Source: Elysia chlorotica (taxonomy: Eukaryota > Mollusca > Gastropoda > Plakobranchidae). Taken from it: 64,000 nt of DNA. Positions 48,501 through 59,235 of this stretch are shown here, one piece after another. The DNA lies in the NCBI GenBank assembly GCA_003991915.1, contig RQTK01000142.1:437383-501382 (forward strand). The letters are read 5' to 3'. The notes under the pieces were generated by a model that ran no database searches, had not been told where the DNA came from, and saw only the letters and a program-made list of their open reading frames with translations. The position numbers and the translations under genes were made by a program. Positions within the stretch are counted from its first letter, which is position 1. The number at the start of each line of letters is the position of its first letter.

Positions 48501-51500
48501 ATGACACCTTACTGCTTAAAAAGACTAATGAATATTGTCTACCTCTTCAATGTGTTGTGACAAACGCCTATTAAAAAATATTGACCTTCAGCCCTTCCTA
48601 ATAAAATTTAAAATTTGTTGGGTTTTTTTTTTTTCAGAAACAGCACATCAAATAATGAAGCATAGAATTAGAAACAAAATTTGAAAAAAAAAAATTAGAT
48701 TTAGACATGGTTTCTCAGTGTTCATTGCCAGTCAATCCAAGCTAATATTTTTTCAATAAGACTTTTGGGGTAGAAGAGTTCATGTACCAGCCTTTCGCAT
48801 TTTCCGGAGTATATAATTTACAACTGAATTCAGACACAGTTTCTTGTAACAAGAGACTTGTTTATAGAATATAGATTGCTAATTAATTAGTCGTTTTAGC
48901 CCTCTCGTTTTGCTGTGTACATCTAAAGAAACAAAGCATATGCAAGTTTTGCATTAAGGATTCATTCGAGTTCTATATTGACGGATACTGAACAAATCAC
49001 ACACACACACTCACAAAATATCAGGACAATAAAACACTCTGCCCCAATGTTTCTCAGCCCACCCAACGAGCTTCAGACAGATGACAATGTCTCTCCTCAG
49101 CTCTAGTCATTGAAAAGAGAATTCTTTGATGCGTTGATGATTCCAACATTTTAAATCTAAAAGAAAGAACAGATTATTCTCGTTTGACATCCTAGAGGAT
49201 ATTTCGTTTTGTTTTGAAGAGGCAATTTTTTTTTTATTTTGAACATGATGTAGAACACGTTTCTTGAATCAGTGCATGAGGGGAGTGTACTATAACCATT
49301 ATTTTTTAAATTTTTATAATTCTTTAACTGAAACCTAAATTTTACATTATCATAATCATCAGTAGCATTGCTTTTGGTTAGCTGACTAGATACATGTACT
49401 TTCCTTTTATAATCAATTAAAGAACAAAAGACAATTTCCAAGCTTAAGAGTGTGGCGAATAAACTCTGATACACATATCACTGTAATGAATAAAAGAAAT
49501 TATGGTACTACTCCTGAAAACTGAAAAGTATCTTGCAAAGTGCTTGATTTTAGACAACTTTATAGTAGAGGATAGTTGTATGAACATTTATATACATAGT
49601 CAACTATCAGAACATCTTGAGCTTTTTTGATATCATGACTTGAAAACACCAAAATATTTTATCACTGGCTGGTGAATAAAAGAAAAGAGATATTCTGTAA
49701 ACCAAACAAAAGACTTTTTGGATTTGTAGTATTTTCTTGTAATTTGTGATATGGTGGAGCATTGTATTTTAACTCTTTCTGAACATATTTTGGCATGAAA
49801 ATTATCGAAGCAGGAAAGGTCCTATGTTGCCAATGAACATAATACAAAAAGTATTTAAAAGCCCTTCATTGTATCAGTTAAAAATGTAATCACAGTAATA
49901 TCTTACCATCTGTTGATCCACTAGAAGCAGAGGCAATAATTTCACTGACATTTGCATCATTGGAAAGTTCAAAGTCACCTGAAATGAATATTAAATAAAA
50001 AAGTAAGACATAAATGCTTTTTCCTTACTATTTTGAATAGATGGAAGGGAACATTTACAAAAGCCAGCTTGATACAAGTTGGTTTCGCTAACCCCCCCCC
50101 CCTCTCCCAATTAAAAAAAAATTGTCAGCATTGTTTTCTATCCTTTGAAGCAAAAATTCATGGTCTTAATTAAATTTTCATTTTTAAACTTTGAACTTTC
50201 CCTGCCACAGGTGTTGAGCGAGCTCTTCTTTAACTTATCATTTGTGTTTACTTGATCAGCTTTTAAGATAATACTATGTGCAAGTTTGTAACAAAATGCC
50301 ATCTTAAACCAGCGGGTGGATAGATGGGCATAGCTTGAACCTCAGCGCTAAAGTCAAGATATCGTGCAGATTGTACCCGGTGTATTGGGGAGATAGAACT
50401 TGGAAGTCAACGACACTGTGGCACCTATGCACCGCCAACTACAGGTCAGATAATCGCTTCAATCCAGCTCCAATTCTTTGGGGATGTCAGGCACTTTGGT
50501 TAGAGATACTAATTTTCATCCTTCAGGGAAATGCTAATCTATGTACCCAAACACTATGGGTGTACACCTGCGTATCGAGATACATCTAAAGGTTTTGTGC
50601 TTTTCTTGACGTTTTGTTCCTTAATTACAGGTTAGACAGGATTTTTCAGAAGAATCAGGCTCTATTGTTGTCTATCCTTACAACTACCAAAGTGTGGGAA
50701 AAGTCAGATTCAAATATACTTGTGTTCTGAGATATTTCTTCAGTGCGGATAAGACAAGTCATATCATACTTGGTCTTTCGTCTTCACAGCATTTTCGAAG
50801 AAGTCGAATGTCTCATTGCGGACTCTAAGACCGAATTCAGACTTCAGCTTGTGGCTCTAATATTTTTGGTGACTGCCTATATAATTATTTTAATAAGTAT
50901 ATTCCGCGTTTACTATGATGATTTCATTTCAGAGCCTTTTCAGTCGAAACTGAGCTAAGAATATTAATAAGTGGTGTTCATGAATCTGCCTTCATACTAT
51001 TACTAGCCACTGTGTTAAAGATCAAAGCTACAAGGCATACATTTAATTCACAAAGTCGTGAAGATTTTATTTCACTTAAATCTAATGCTTGGCATGTCAT
51101 CAATAAGTTTGATAAGTATATCCGTGTGTCAAGTATAAGGACCGTGATATGCTAACCTGGTGTAATTTTCATTGATCTTTAGACTTGAATATTTTGAATA
51201 TCTATTCTATTTTATTTTGAGCCGGGTGGGTGCAGAGCTAAAGGCCAATCAGGCAGCACTGCAGTCCCACCAAAGGTGACTGTGAGCTAATACTATGATC
51301 CAACCTGAGAACTTAAACTAAGCAGAAACTAGCTAACTGCAGCCTCCTGATATTCGCATATATATATCACATGCTATTGCACACACCTCCAAACAGTTGA
51401 CACTGTAGACTTATAAATCCATACCACTCAAAGGTAAAATTCTGCATGTGCGTTGTAATTGTATGACAGTATCGCATTTTTTTCGCACATGGGTCCACCG

Positions 51501-52429
51501 CGTAATGCCATATTATCAAACAGTTCAAAGGTGAACCTGAGCAATTTGTGTGGTGTTCTAATAAAGCATTTTTTTTGCAAAAAGATATATCCGGTCAGAT
51601 GACACTGTGTTGTTAATTTAATTCAATACCACTTAAATGCAAAATTTCGAAAAAAAGTTTTCAAACTATGAAGCTAAGGAGGAAGGAATAGAAGAAAGTA
51701 GAAAAATGAAGACACACTCGCAGGTTGAAATTGCGTATTTCTTTAAAATCTAAGGAAGATTATGATCACTCACTCACTGAATAATTAAAAGAATGACCCC
51801 AACATTATGTTATGAAAACTTGTACATGTACTAAAATTTCAAAGCAACAACATTTTACTTCTAATTTTATCAAAATGGATTACTTTTTATCACATTTTTA
51901 GATATTCTGCAATGCCATACTTACCAGCAGTTGAAGGCATTATCATGCACTCGTTTGATTCATCCTCTCCTTCAAGTTTGAACACCATTTTGTTTCTGTG
52001 AATGCCATGGTCTTTCGACGATTCAATGTTAACATCAAAAGAACAGCTGACATCTTCAGTGTTCTTGCCAAGTGTCAATTTTTCGGAGGGCTGCAATTCA
52101 TGTGGTTTGAATCTGCTTGTTTGTAGATTTGGTAAACTCAATTCATGTACTGTAGGTGAGCTGTCTTTTAACTCTGTCTCCCTAGAAGGGGGACATGAGT
52201 GGTAGCTATTGCTGAGAAATGTTGTAGAACAATCTTCCCCTTCCTTGGAAACATGCTCATCAACAATATAGTTATATTTGAATTTATGATCAATTCGCAG
52301 ATTTATATGACCCACTAACTCAATAGTTTCCTTAAAATCAACATTTCCATTACAGATTATCTGAAGAGACTTAATAAGAGAGGAAATGAATCTTGAAGCA
52401 TCTTCCGGCATGTTGGGTCTTAAATCAAC
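35884..52429 (-). CDS. Gene 3 (whole model): regulator with shared N-terminus and interchangeable ends
   Basis: Minus-strand gene. Shared exons: 51925-52429 (start ATG at 52411), 49907-49978, 48404-48454, 47661-47774; every internal junction is phase 1. Possible ends: terminal exon 43408-45014 (phase 1 in, no fingers), or microexon 39291-39316 (phase 1 in, 0 out) joined to either 37463-38002 or 35884-36363 (both phase 0 in, both C2H2 arrays with their own stop). Known parallel: Drosophila lola and similar loci pair one N-terminal domain with many alternative zinc-finger exons. Inference: gene 3 works this way and makes nuclear DNA-binding isoforms. The N-terminal domain recurs in gene 4. Upstream untranslated exons are not identified. 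Confidence 0.68.
36901..37004 (-). mobile_element. SINE 3' fragment (minus)
   Basis: gttgagttgagttatcatcc, catcagcactatataggc, actgacgtctgacag and cctgtctcagccgg match the tail half of the family on the minus strand. Confidence 0.75.
37252..37257 (-). terminator. Poly(A) signal after the five-finger exon
   Basis: AATAAA on the minus strand about 206 nt past the stop of 37463-38002. Its presence between two zinc-finger exons fits each being a true terminal exon. Confidence 0.4.
37463..38002 (-). CDS. Gene 3 alternative terminal exon: five-finger C2H2 array
   Basis: Acceptor tatctgtatcatcag, phase 0 in, starting VTVPMVMFGTTTTVPK. Fingers begin at FSCPSC, HPCSLC, ISCSLC, LRCPIC and FSCPLC; the last ends HEKLC, making it C2HC. 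Spacing between fingers 4 and 5 is the Krueppel-like HKGIKPF linker. An AATAAA lies about 206 nt beyond the stop. The last two fingers closely match those of 35884-36363, so the exons are duplicates of one another. The in-frame ATG is inside the exon and need not be a start. Confidence 0.85.
   Translation of the reverse strand, partial: VTVPMVMFGTTTTVPKSEKSPEMLLPSAFSCPSCDFVSHSDHNYRLHTQKCHHFSTKHPCSLCPFQGDSQNALLYHLYTEHKGTETLSPDGKRISCSLCAAHFKSQTGLRQHMEVKHGTNPSLRCPICGKIMYNKTNLEGHMNKHKGIKPFSCPLCKKSFVYKQSLHAHEKLCFLHTCS
38690..38940 (-). mobile_element. SINE, near full length (minus)
   Basis: Tail ggttgagttggtttaacgcc, body tgctgccacacacaagac and ctgacaccgaccaaacc, and the tRNA-like head (ccaggactcgaatcacg, ccggaagccggtgttctac) on the minus strand. 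The 5' end abuts a long poly-C run. Confidence 0.82.
38941..39008 (+). repeat. Poly-C tracts
   Basis: C runs of about 32 and 16 at the 5' end of a minus-oriented SINE; likely unreliable in length. Confidence 0.9.
39291..39316 (-). CDS. Gene 3 microexon (26 nt) linking to the zinc-finger ends
   Basis: Acceptor cttattcatttcag, donor GTGAGC. Phase 1 in and phase 0 out encode PGGSTESK after a split Gly/Val codon. It converts the phase-1 register of the shared exons into the phase-0 register that both zinc-finger exons downstream require. Confidence 0.6.
40244..40301. repeat. TCTAGA/AGATCT palindromic cluster
   Basis: Repeated CTAGATCTAGATCTA. Similar clusters occur at 54843-54903, 55043-55060 and 59033-59235; each is self-complementary. 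Confidence 0.8.
41754..41811 (-). CDS. Gene 3 possible extra exon (58 nt)
   Basis: Acceptor gaaagttacag and donor GTAATA border an exon open only in phase 1 in (GEGGTEYDDGLGPMEKNT), which matches the phase of the shared exons. It leaves phase 2, which no known downstream exon accepts; read through, it stops immediately at TAA. It may be a short terminal exon, or false. Confidence 0.3.
42119..42353 (-). mobile_element. SINE, full length and well conserved (minus)
   Basis: Tail gttggtttaacgtccaac, body tgctgccacacacgagacag and ctgacaccgacccaacc, and the tRNA-like head with B box (ggattcgaactcggga) and cggaagccgatgttctaccc. The best copy in the window from which to take a family consensus. Confidence 0.85.
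42558..42617 (+). repeat. GA microsatellite
   Basis: About 29 GA units. Confidence 0.94.
43408..45014 (-). CDS. Gene 3 alternative terminal exon: 535-residue basic C-terminus
   Basis: Acceptor ggttatttcttcag precedes 45014; phase 1 in, 1607 nt to the stop at 43408. It starts PLEENLCLNKENPH. No zinc fingers. Segments: lysine-rich helix (~75-115: KDKLKKIKEVLKMKKGKQRK); SSVYRRKFSWKSLPDGPDKD; a CKKC pair; charged coiled coil (EEYAKQLEREQIIEKQKMCE); then RPSDAERMKDYRKRLKQDPE followed by KYQVYKQKRALNKKW, a basic repeat type (RxYRxRLKxDPExYxxYKxK) seen in many invertebrate proteins; the tail is low-charge with repeated VNV/NINPP. The large size and clean frame argue for real coding. An ATG-first reading would need a TTG start, so it is an exon and not a separate intronless gene. 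Confidence 0.82.
45015..47660 (-). other. Gene 3 intron
   Basis: AGT array, gap, and poly-T/poly-G at 46209-46240. No exon recognised. Confidence 0.6.
45522..45759. other. Assembly gap
   Basis: 238 N directly after an AGT/AGG repeat (45449-45521), so the array length is unknown. It lies in the intron between gene 3 exon 4 and the large terminal exon. Confidence 0.99.
47661..47774 (-). CDS. Gene 3 exon 4 (114 nt)
   Basis: Acceptor ggtgtcatttacag, donor GTAATA; phase 1-1. Encodes LDGSPEADVTHCSYQCESNQ then QLSLVDKTETTDNNIHK; acidic linker. The acceptor borders the start of the 720-bp tandem duplication. Confidence 0.6.
48404..48454 (-). CDS. Gene 3 exon 3 (51 nt)
   Basis: Acceptor tttgtttctttag, donor GTAAGT; phase 1-1. 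Encodes VHSKTRGLKRLKTSEQ, a short basic, NLS-like peptide. It lies in the first copy of a 720-bp tandem duplication; the second copy of the exon is truncated (48887-48922). Confidence 0.6.
48887..48922 (-). pseudogene. Broken duplicate of gene 3 exon 3
   Basis: The acceptor and the first 36 nt of the 51-nt exon are kept, then sequence jumps to unrelated intron through a TTA microhomology; the donor is lost. If the acceptor were used, the frame would meet TAG a few codons past the break. It precedes the intact exon in transcription order. Confidence 0.65.
49907..49978 (-). CDS. Gene 3 exon 2 (72 nt)
   Basis: Acceptor tattcatttcag, donor GTAAGA; phase 1-1. Encodes DFELSNDANVSEIIASASSG and a short tail; acidic, serine-rich linker. 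Symmetrical, so it can be skipped without changing frame. Confidence 0.65.
49979..51924 (-). other. Gene 3 intron
   Basis: Two plus-strand frames occur (50335-50589; 50743-50958, the latter with one hydrophobic stretch), without splice, homology or codon support. Confidence 0.55.
51925..52429 (-). CDS. Gene 3 first coding exon: conserved N-terminal domain
   Basis: Acceptor tttttaatttacag at 52430-52443; the first ATG in the exon is at 52411 (MPEDASRFISSL). The donor GTAAGT follows 51925, phase 1 out (487 coding nt). The first ~75 residues match gene 4: FISSLIKSLQIICNGNVDF / IELVGHINLRID / YNYIVDEHVSK against FISALVKSLQTLCHGYVDF / IEIIGHLYLNID / FDYIVKEKVCK. The remainder is Ser/Glu-rich and probably disordered. 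It ends near FKLEGED, a weak sumoylation-like motif. No known domain name can be given. Confidence 0.8.
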
Positions 52430-53774
52430 CTGTAAATTAAAAAGAAAAAATATCTTAAAAATCCTTTTCATATAATAAAAAAAAAACAACCCTTTAAAGT
52501 TAGCCAAATCTCTCATTTACATAAGTCAGGACTTACAAATCAGAAAAAAAAGATGTATTAACAGCAGATATAGATCTTATTTTAGCACACTACCCCTTGT
52601 ACTGCGAAGTACAGCAGTGGCCTATGATTCGAAGCTTGAAAACACCCCTCTCAACCTCTTTTCGCCCTCATGCAACAAAAATACTTAAAAACAGTTGTGA
52701 TCTATTTAAATAAAAGCTTATATCCAAGCTTTCTGTACAACAAATTCTAGTGATTAGCCCCTTCCATGATAAAGACGGATGGACCAATGAAATTAACACA
52801 GAAGTAGGGAAAGATGCTGTTAAAACTAATAAAACATTAAAAGCCATGATTTTATGAGTGTCAAAACTGATCCATCATTAATAATATTTAATTAGGTATA
52901 CATAACATCCCATAGGTTTCCAGAAGAATTCTACAGATGACTGTGTCCATTTTGGAAGTAATATTGTCTGCTTTAGTGCTTGCAAACCAAGGCCCACAGA
53001 CTGACATCATCAAACACTTCATCTGCTGTAATGTGGAGCGATGTTCACAAAGTTACAGAAGGCCTACAATCCAAATACACTGAGAACAGTGTAAAAGCAA
53101 ACAAGCCCATTCAATATCCTGTGCGGTCACACAAATAGAAGAGAATAATGTTCAGCATACAAATATCAATATGGACAGTATTTGTTTCACATCAGTGTGA
53201 GTGTGTGTGCATGTCTGAATGTCTCAGAGGAGCAGTGTTTGAAACTCCTTAGCAATTAAGTCAATGCATAGCTTTCAACACAATCTTCTCATACTTCAGC
53301 GCTCTGTACCTGGTTACCCACAATTTCTGTTGCGCTGAGAAGTTAGTTGATTTCACTATCTTGTTTGGTTCTGTTTTTTAATAACTGTTTATTACTAATC
53401 GTATGGGAGGAATAAAGGAGAAGCAAGTTATTACTTTCTTTCGAAAAGGATCACAATTTAACTTATATAATTGCAAATAGCTGTGGGTGTGGTATGTTTC
53501 AGTGCAATCCTTTTTTTCATGGAAAAACATTCCTCCTGTGTGTCTCTCGACTGAAAGGGTTATGCGTTTACAACCCTTGTAGATTCAATTGAAAGTTTTA
53601 CAATACAGAAATGAAAATATCAGTTGAGGATCGAATCTTTGACCTCCTAATTGTCAATCCAGAGCACTAATGCTAGAGATATTTGGTGCCTTATGACGAA
53701 AAATGCAATCTTCAAATTAATGTCATGTCCCATAGGTTTCCTACAGAGATGGGTGGAAAAAGAGCGGCAACACC

Positions 53775-53855
53775 AAATATTTGAACCTTGAACCTCCTGC
53801 TCCTCAGTCCCGAGCACTGGAGACTGAGCTATCTTTACGCCCCTACTAAGCCAAC
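53775..53855 (-). mobile_element. tRNA-like SINE head, other family (minus)
   Basis: On the minus strand: gatagctcagtctccagtgc (A box) and gaggttcaaggttcaaa (B box). A related, more decayed copy lies at about 53635-53690. Confidence 0.45.
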
Positions 53856-54497
53856 GCTAATAATATTTAAATTTAATTAGATCTAAATCCCACGGGGGAT
53901 ATCGGATCGGGGGTATCTTGCTCCATCTGCAGCCCTTTAATTTCTTACAGATCCAAGCTATTATTAGTGATATAACCGTCATATGTAACTGGGAGGCTGA
54001 GAATCCCCCAAACTACTCAGTGGTTTCATTGGTTGACACTTTAGTTTAAGAGCCTGTACACCCATTCACGACTTTCTCGCATGATAGGAAAAGAAGGAAT
54101 AAAAGATGAACAAAGGCCCAGCAGTTACTCCAGTGCACCCTTGGGAAGTGCTTAGAAGTCAAAGAAGTAGCCGTGAGCGGAATCAGTAGTTGTTTCCCAG
54201 CAAGCCAGTAAAGGGATAATGAAGGAATGGATGAATCATTGAGTTGTGTAGTTTTAAAACAATGGGTCTGGTTTGGATCTACATTTTGTTTGAAAAAGTC
54301 TATGCTGTAAGTTGCATTATGGGTTTAAATTTCAAAAGTCTCTGGTGTAGAGCTATACAATCCACAGCATAAATAAAAACACACAAAAAATAAGAAAAAA
54401 AAACAGCATAAAATTTAATCTAGTTCATTTTTCAGGTCTTTTGAAATTTGCACATGTATGATACTCCTCTCTTAACATCATTTACCTCTCTATTTCT

Positions 54498-54552
<55 letters not shown>
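54498..54552 (+). repeat. TC microsatellite
   Basis: About 27 TC units. Confidence 0.94.
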
Positions 54553-55866
54553 GCTTTTTCTCTTTAGAACTCCTAGATCTCACTTTCTCTCTTTCTTTAT
54601 CTGAGGGGGTTAAGAGTAAAAATCACACTGTCTTTTGGTTACTTTCACCCTCACAGTGAAATAGCATGATGCAGTCTGCAGTTCCCCCACAGTAGAGACA
54701 TCTGGTGCCTCAAACCTAAATGAGTTAAATCTAGGTTAGAACTTAAAGCTAGCCTATATCATGCCGTTAAAAATTAAAACGGTATTGTTATATATTGTAT
54801 AAAGTTAAGGCAGGTTAAACCCCATGAGTGGTGCTAAATCAGGATCTAGTCTATCATTTAGATCTAACTCTAGATCTAGATCTATAATATAGATATAGAT
54901 CAATCTATAATTATGTAAACCATTTTCTTAGTAAATTGTAAGACTCAGATCGGTTGACACTAAGCAAAGCTTCCTCAGATTCAAGTCACCTCAAGATTCA
55001 GACTATAATTATAAATTACGTAGATTGATTACCAGTAGCTAGGTCTAGATCTAGATATAATTAATTAACAGTAGACCAAAAGGCGATTACTCCGAGTAGC
55101 CTATCAGCTGCAGATTTGCAGTACAAGCCAACTGTGTAAGCTTTTAAAAAGCTTCAGAAGTTTCTTTACAGTTTACTGTTTGCACTCACTGTTTCGTCTA
55201 GCACTCGCAGTTTGACTTTATCACTTTAGGTTTGGGCCTAAGCTAAGTAAGCTTACAAGTTTACTTTTGTTTTGATACATTGGTCAGGTGCCATATGCAA
55301 GTGTCGATTCAATCAAGTTTTTACTTGATTTAGATCACGGTTATAAAATTAAACTTTTTATATCCTGTGATTTACACAATCAAATCATCTTAAAATAATG
55401 TTCGATAAACAGTAATAAAACGCAGGAAGGTGTTGTTGTGATTAAATGGTTGATTAATCTATGATGATTACTGTGACTGATCCGATCTTATGGTGCAAGT
55501 TTTACCTATCCAGAATAATTCACGCCTTTTGTTACATACTTTCATGGAAAAAAAAAGAAAGTTGGATCTAGATATTTATTTAAAAAATAATCTAAATCTC
55601 TAGTTTACTCGTGGTAATAATGGATAACAAATCCGTGTATATGGCTTCAGATATTCTACTCTTTTTTATTTGGCATAATAAATTAACCTCGATTTCATTT
55701 AACGACTTCTTGGTGGCGAGCAGTTACGGAAAATTATCGTTTCGGTTTTTGTTTTGACAACTTGCTTGTTCGTTTTGTTTTGTTTTGTTGTTGTTGTTGT
55801 TTGATTTTTTTTTTTTTAATGTTGTTGTTTTTAGTCATAATTATGTTGGATTTTTTTCGGTGTATG

Positions 55867-56175
<309 letters not shown>

Positions 56176-56874
56176 ATAATGTCAATTTCCGTCAATGTGC
56201 AATCATTGGTATTCTGAGCATGTTTACGGAGCGAAAGAACTGCCTGTCAATATCAACAATTTGTTGGTTTGTTGGTTTTTTTTCATATTTTAATGAAATT
56301 ATCTTATTTCGATTTGTTCTTTACTCTTTGTACAACAATATCAAGCCCTCGGGTTTGATGTACAAAGCATTGTTGTCATTTTGTCCTAAATTTAAAGAAA
56401 TTAAGTTTACGCAATTTAATGTTCTCTTTTAAAGATGAAAATAATGGCGTACCATTTAGTATTATGAATATCTCTTGCTTGATGGGCTCGCTTGAATCTA
56501 AGATAGAATTTGCGCCTTCTAACTGCTTTCCCAAACTTTTGGTGAAATACCACTAAATATTGGGAATTCGAAAGATGACGCTGATATCAACAAAATCACG
56601 AATCCAAGAAAATCATTTTTTTTAATTAAAAATATAAATAATTCGCATAGATAAGCATACAAAAACGATAAGAATGGACAGAAGTTAAGAAAGCTCGATC
56701 ATGTAGAAAAGAATGTAAAAGAAGAAAGAACTATTCGAAGCTGACTCTTAACAAGCTAACCACTAAGCAGTGAATAGATAAGAGGAAGCAAACGGAAAAG
56801 TAATAATTATTTGGTCAGAAAAAGTAAACTCTATCTTACGTAAACGTATGTTTTATCTCAATAAAAAATAATTC

Positions 56875-57025
56875 ACGACGGCGGGACCCCAATTCGGCGG
56901 AGGGGGGCATGGTCAGTCACATTGTAATACTGCCATCGTCCCAACCAGTTAAACACATGAGACTATAGCGAGGATGGAACCCAGTCATACGTTGCGTACT
57001 TTATACATTTCGACCAACCGCCATC
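56875..57025 (-). mobile_element. SINE head-half fragment (minus)
   Basis: cggcgggaccccaattcgg, catggtcagtcacattgtaa, cgtcccaaccagttaaac and ggatggaacccagtca follow the minus-strand order of the family; diverged. Confidence 0.55.
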
Positions 57026-57449
57026 TAACTGCAAACATCAACAAAATCTATTAATCCAAATCCTTCGTAGGATATACCCTCCACTATAACCTTGGGAACT
57101 GAACACGGGTCTCACTATACCGGAAAAGGGAGAAAGATCAATGTCTATCACTGGAAACAGATGGAATAGATAGGCCTACTATACACTAGATATCCCACTA
57201 AAATAACATTATTATTCAAAATCGATTTATAAAATATGTCAAGAAAAGCAAACCCCACTGTAGGTTATGTCAGTTAGCTGGAACATGATTCGGTCACATT
57301 TTGTGAAGTGACACAGACATTCTCGCTACCTATTTTATCCCTCGCAGTAACAAACCTCTGGTGTTGACAAAAAACAACCTTGCGACCAGTGCTGAACAGA
57401 GATCTCGCACTGACTCTCGTCTCGAGGAACAATATGACAGAAGATGTAT

Positions 57450-57713
57450 GAACTGGCGCAAGTGCTAGAGCGTTGATATCTCAATATGAAAGAACTCGGT
57501 TCGAACCTGCGATCGGGAAAATTTGTTTTCCAGATTCCGTCCTCTGGTTTAGTCTGTTTCACTGTCAGTATAATGTGAGCGACGGAGACATGATTCTAGA
57601 TCTCACCGCACTGTCCCTGTGAGGCTGCCCGTAAAATTGTCATACGTTATTCTTGAGACCCGTCCCCGATATAGCCTATCTGATTGTGTTTGACGTTAAG
57701 AAACCAACCAACC
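57450..57713 (+). mobile_element. SINE, near full length (plus)
   Basis: tRNA-like head with gtgctagagcgttgatatct and B box cggttcgaacctgcg; body cactgtcagtataatgtgag and aaattgtcatacgttattct; tail gtttgacgttaagaaaccaa. Confidence 0.78.
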
Positions 57714-58739
57714 ATCGAACTGACAGGAGACGGACACAACTGCGAAGAGTTCACACCAGCGATTTTGAAAGCTGCCGAAGTGTCAGAGACGATGAACTGG
57801 AACGCATCCCGACAATCTAGAAAGAAGGGGGAAAAAAGAACGAAGACATTTGCTGTGTGTGTGTGTGGGGGGGGGGGGGGAGATCACAAGATTATATAAA
57901 AAAAACAAAACATGTAGGCCTGTGATTCTTTTCTCAAACAAATACTTTGAAGTAGAGGAACGCTCTTTTTTTGTGTGTGTGGATTTCTTGTTAATTTCTT
58001 TCTCTGGGAGCACAACGTAGACGAGTAGGAGCGTTGATGTTCAATCCTCAGCAAGTGTTCCCATCCTTGGCTTGATAGAGAAGCGTGTTCCTTAGTAGCC
58101 TAATCTTCGGGAAACCGCGGGACGTAAACCGATTTTAAGTTCGTATGCATTATCCTGAAACAATCATTATGGGTCAAGTCGAACTATATATAGCTATGGA
58201 TTTAAGTTCAAAGCTATCTGGAAATGGAACTTGTCTTTGAAAACAAAACACGTAAAGTGTAATGATTCTAAAAGACGTCATGTATAGTGAGCTCGCTATG
58301 GCCCTAGAAAAATCGACAGACCGTTTCTCATGCTCATGAGACATGAGGCTCGGCAACATCCATCCCAACGACTTTGAACCTACGGCTGCTAAGTGCTAAA
58401 AAAAAAGATGAAGAGAGGACCAGTGGGATGCAAAAAGACAACACAGACGCCAAAGGGCATCGTCAGCTGCAGTACCAGAAGAGGCTGACGCCGGATTCCC
58501 CTGTCAAAACTGTAACACTAACAGGACCTGTCAGTGCAAAATCGGTCTGTTCATCCACTGCAGGCGCTGTCATTCTAACTGATCTTACCTACTAAAGGCA
58601 AATACTCCACTGCCTCCCGAGACGGACGGACAGTAGTGTGTAAACCACAATTATGAATAATTATGTTGTGCAAACCCGGGCGAAGTAGAAGGCGATAGGA
58701 CGGTAAACCGAAGGTGACCTAAAAAATGTGAATACAGTC

Positions 58740-58872
58740 ATGCGCAGATGCGCGTGTAGTAAATGTTATGTCGGCCATTGCTCTGAAAGGAAGGCGCTAC
58801 CACCGCTAGATATCCACCAAAGCAGAAGCTATATTTTACTGTTTAAGGTCCCTCAGGCCTTTTGCGAACAAG
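58740..58872 (+). promoter_or_regulatory. Candidate promoter and untranslated first exon of gene 4
   Basis: TGCGCAGATGCGC (NRF1-like) at ~58742, a GGCCATTG (YY1-like) motif near the expected start, then a stretch ending GAACAAG before the consensus donor GTAAGA at 58873. The next plus-strand acceptor with coding sequence is 63031. Because gene 3 points the other way, part of its promoter could be shared, but no gene 3 first exon was located. Confidence 0.4.
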
Positions 58873-59032
58873 GTAAGAAGCCTTAAAACTCAGCCGTTTG
58901 CATTTTAAATGCACGAAAGACTGCTATAATCCTATATTGCTATACATGGGCGAATACATATCTAGATTAGATTTAGAAAAATTGGTAGTCAAGACAATTC
59001 CACAAGATCCAGTCCAGGACTCCGGCAAAGTT

Positions 59033-59235
59033 AAGATCTAGAGTCTAGATCTAATCTAGATTATCGAAATCCCAGATTATCTACATCTAGACTAGATCTT
59101 GATCTTGATTCCAGATCTAGATCTAATCTAGAGACCCTTCCCAAGGCCAACTCGGTAGATCTACTTCTTGATGTAAATCCGATTGGATTCATCAAAATCT
59201 GGTGCACATCTAGATCTAGATCAAGATCTATATTG
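59033..59235. repeat. TCTAGATC-rich degenerate cluster
   Basis: Many copies of TCTAGATC and AATCTAGA in both orientations over 200 bp. Downstream of the gene 4 first exon, in its first intron. Confidence 0.75.

Larger units (their letters stand above)
47781..48969. repeat. 720-bp tandem duplication, second copy shortened
   Basis: Copy 1 is 47781-48500 and copy 2 is 48501-48969. The copies begin atgacaccttactgctta and end gcattaaggattcattcg. They differ by a few substitutions and a short insertion (tagaat). Copy 2 lacks about 265 bp (equivalent of ~48152-48415). It lies within the intron and exon 3 region of gene 3. Confidence 0.88.

Noticed and set aside
50335..50958. Two plus-strand frames, one with a hydrophobic stretch
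   Set aside because: Inside a gene 3 intron, without homology, promoter or splice support.
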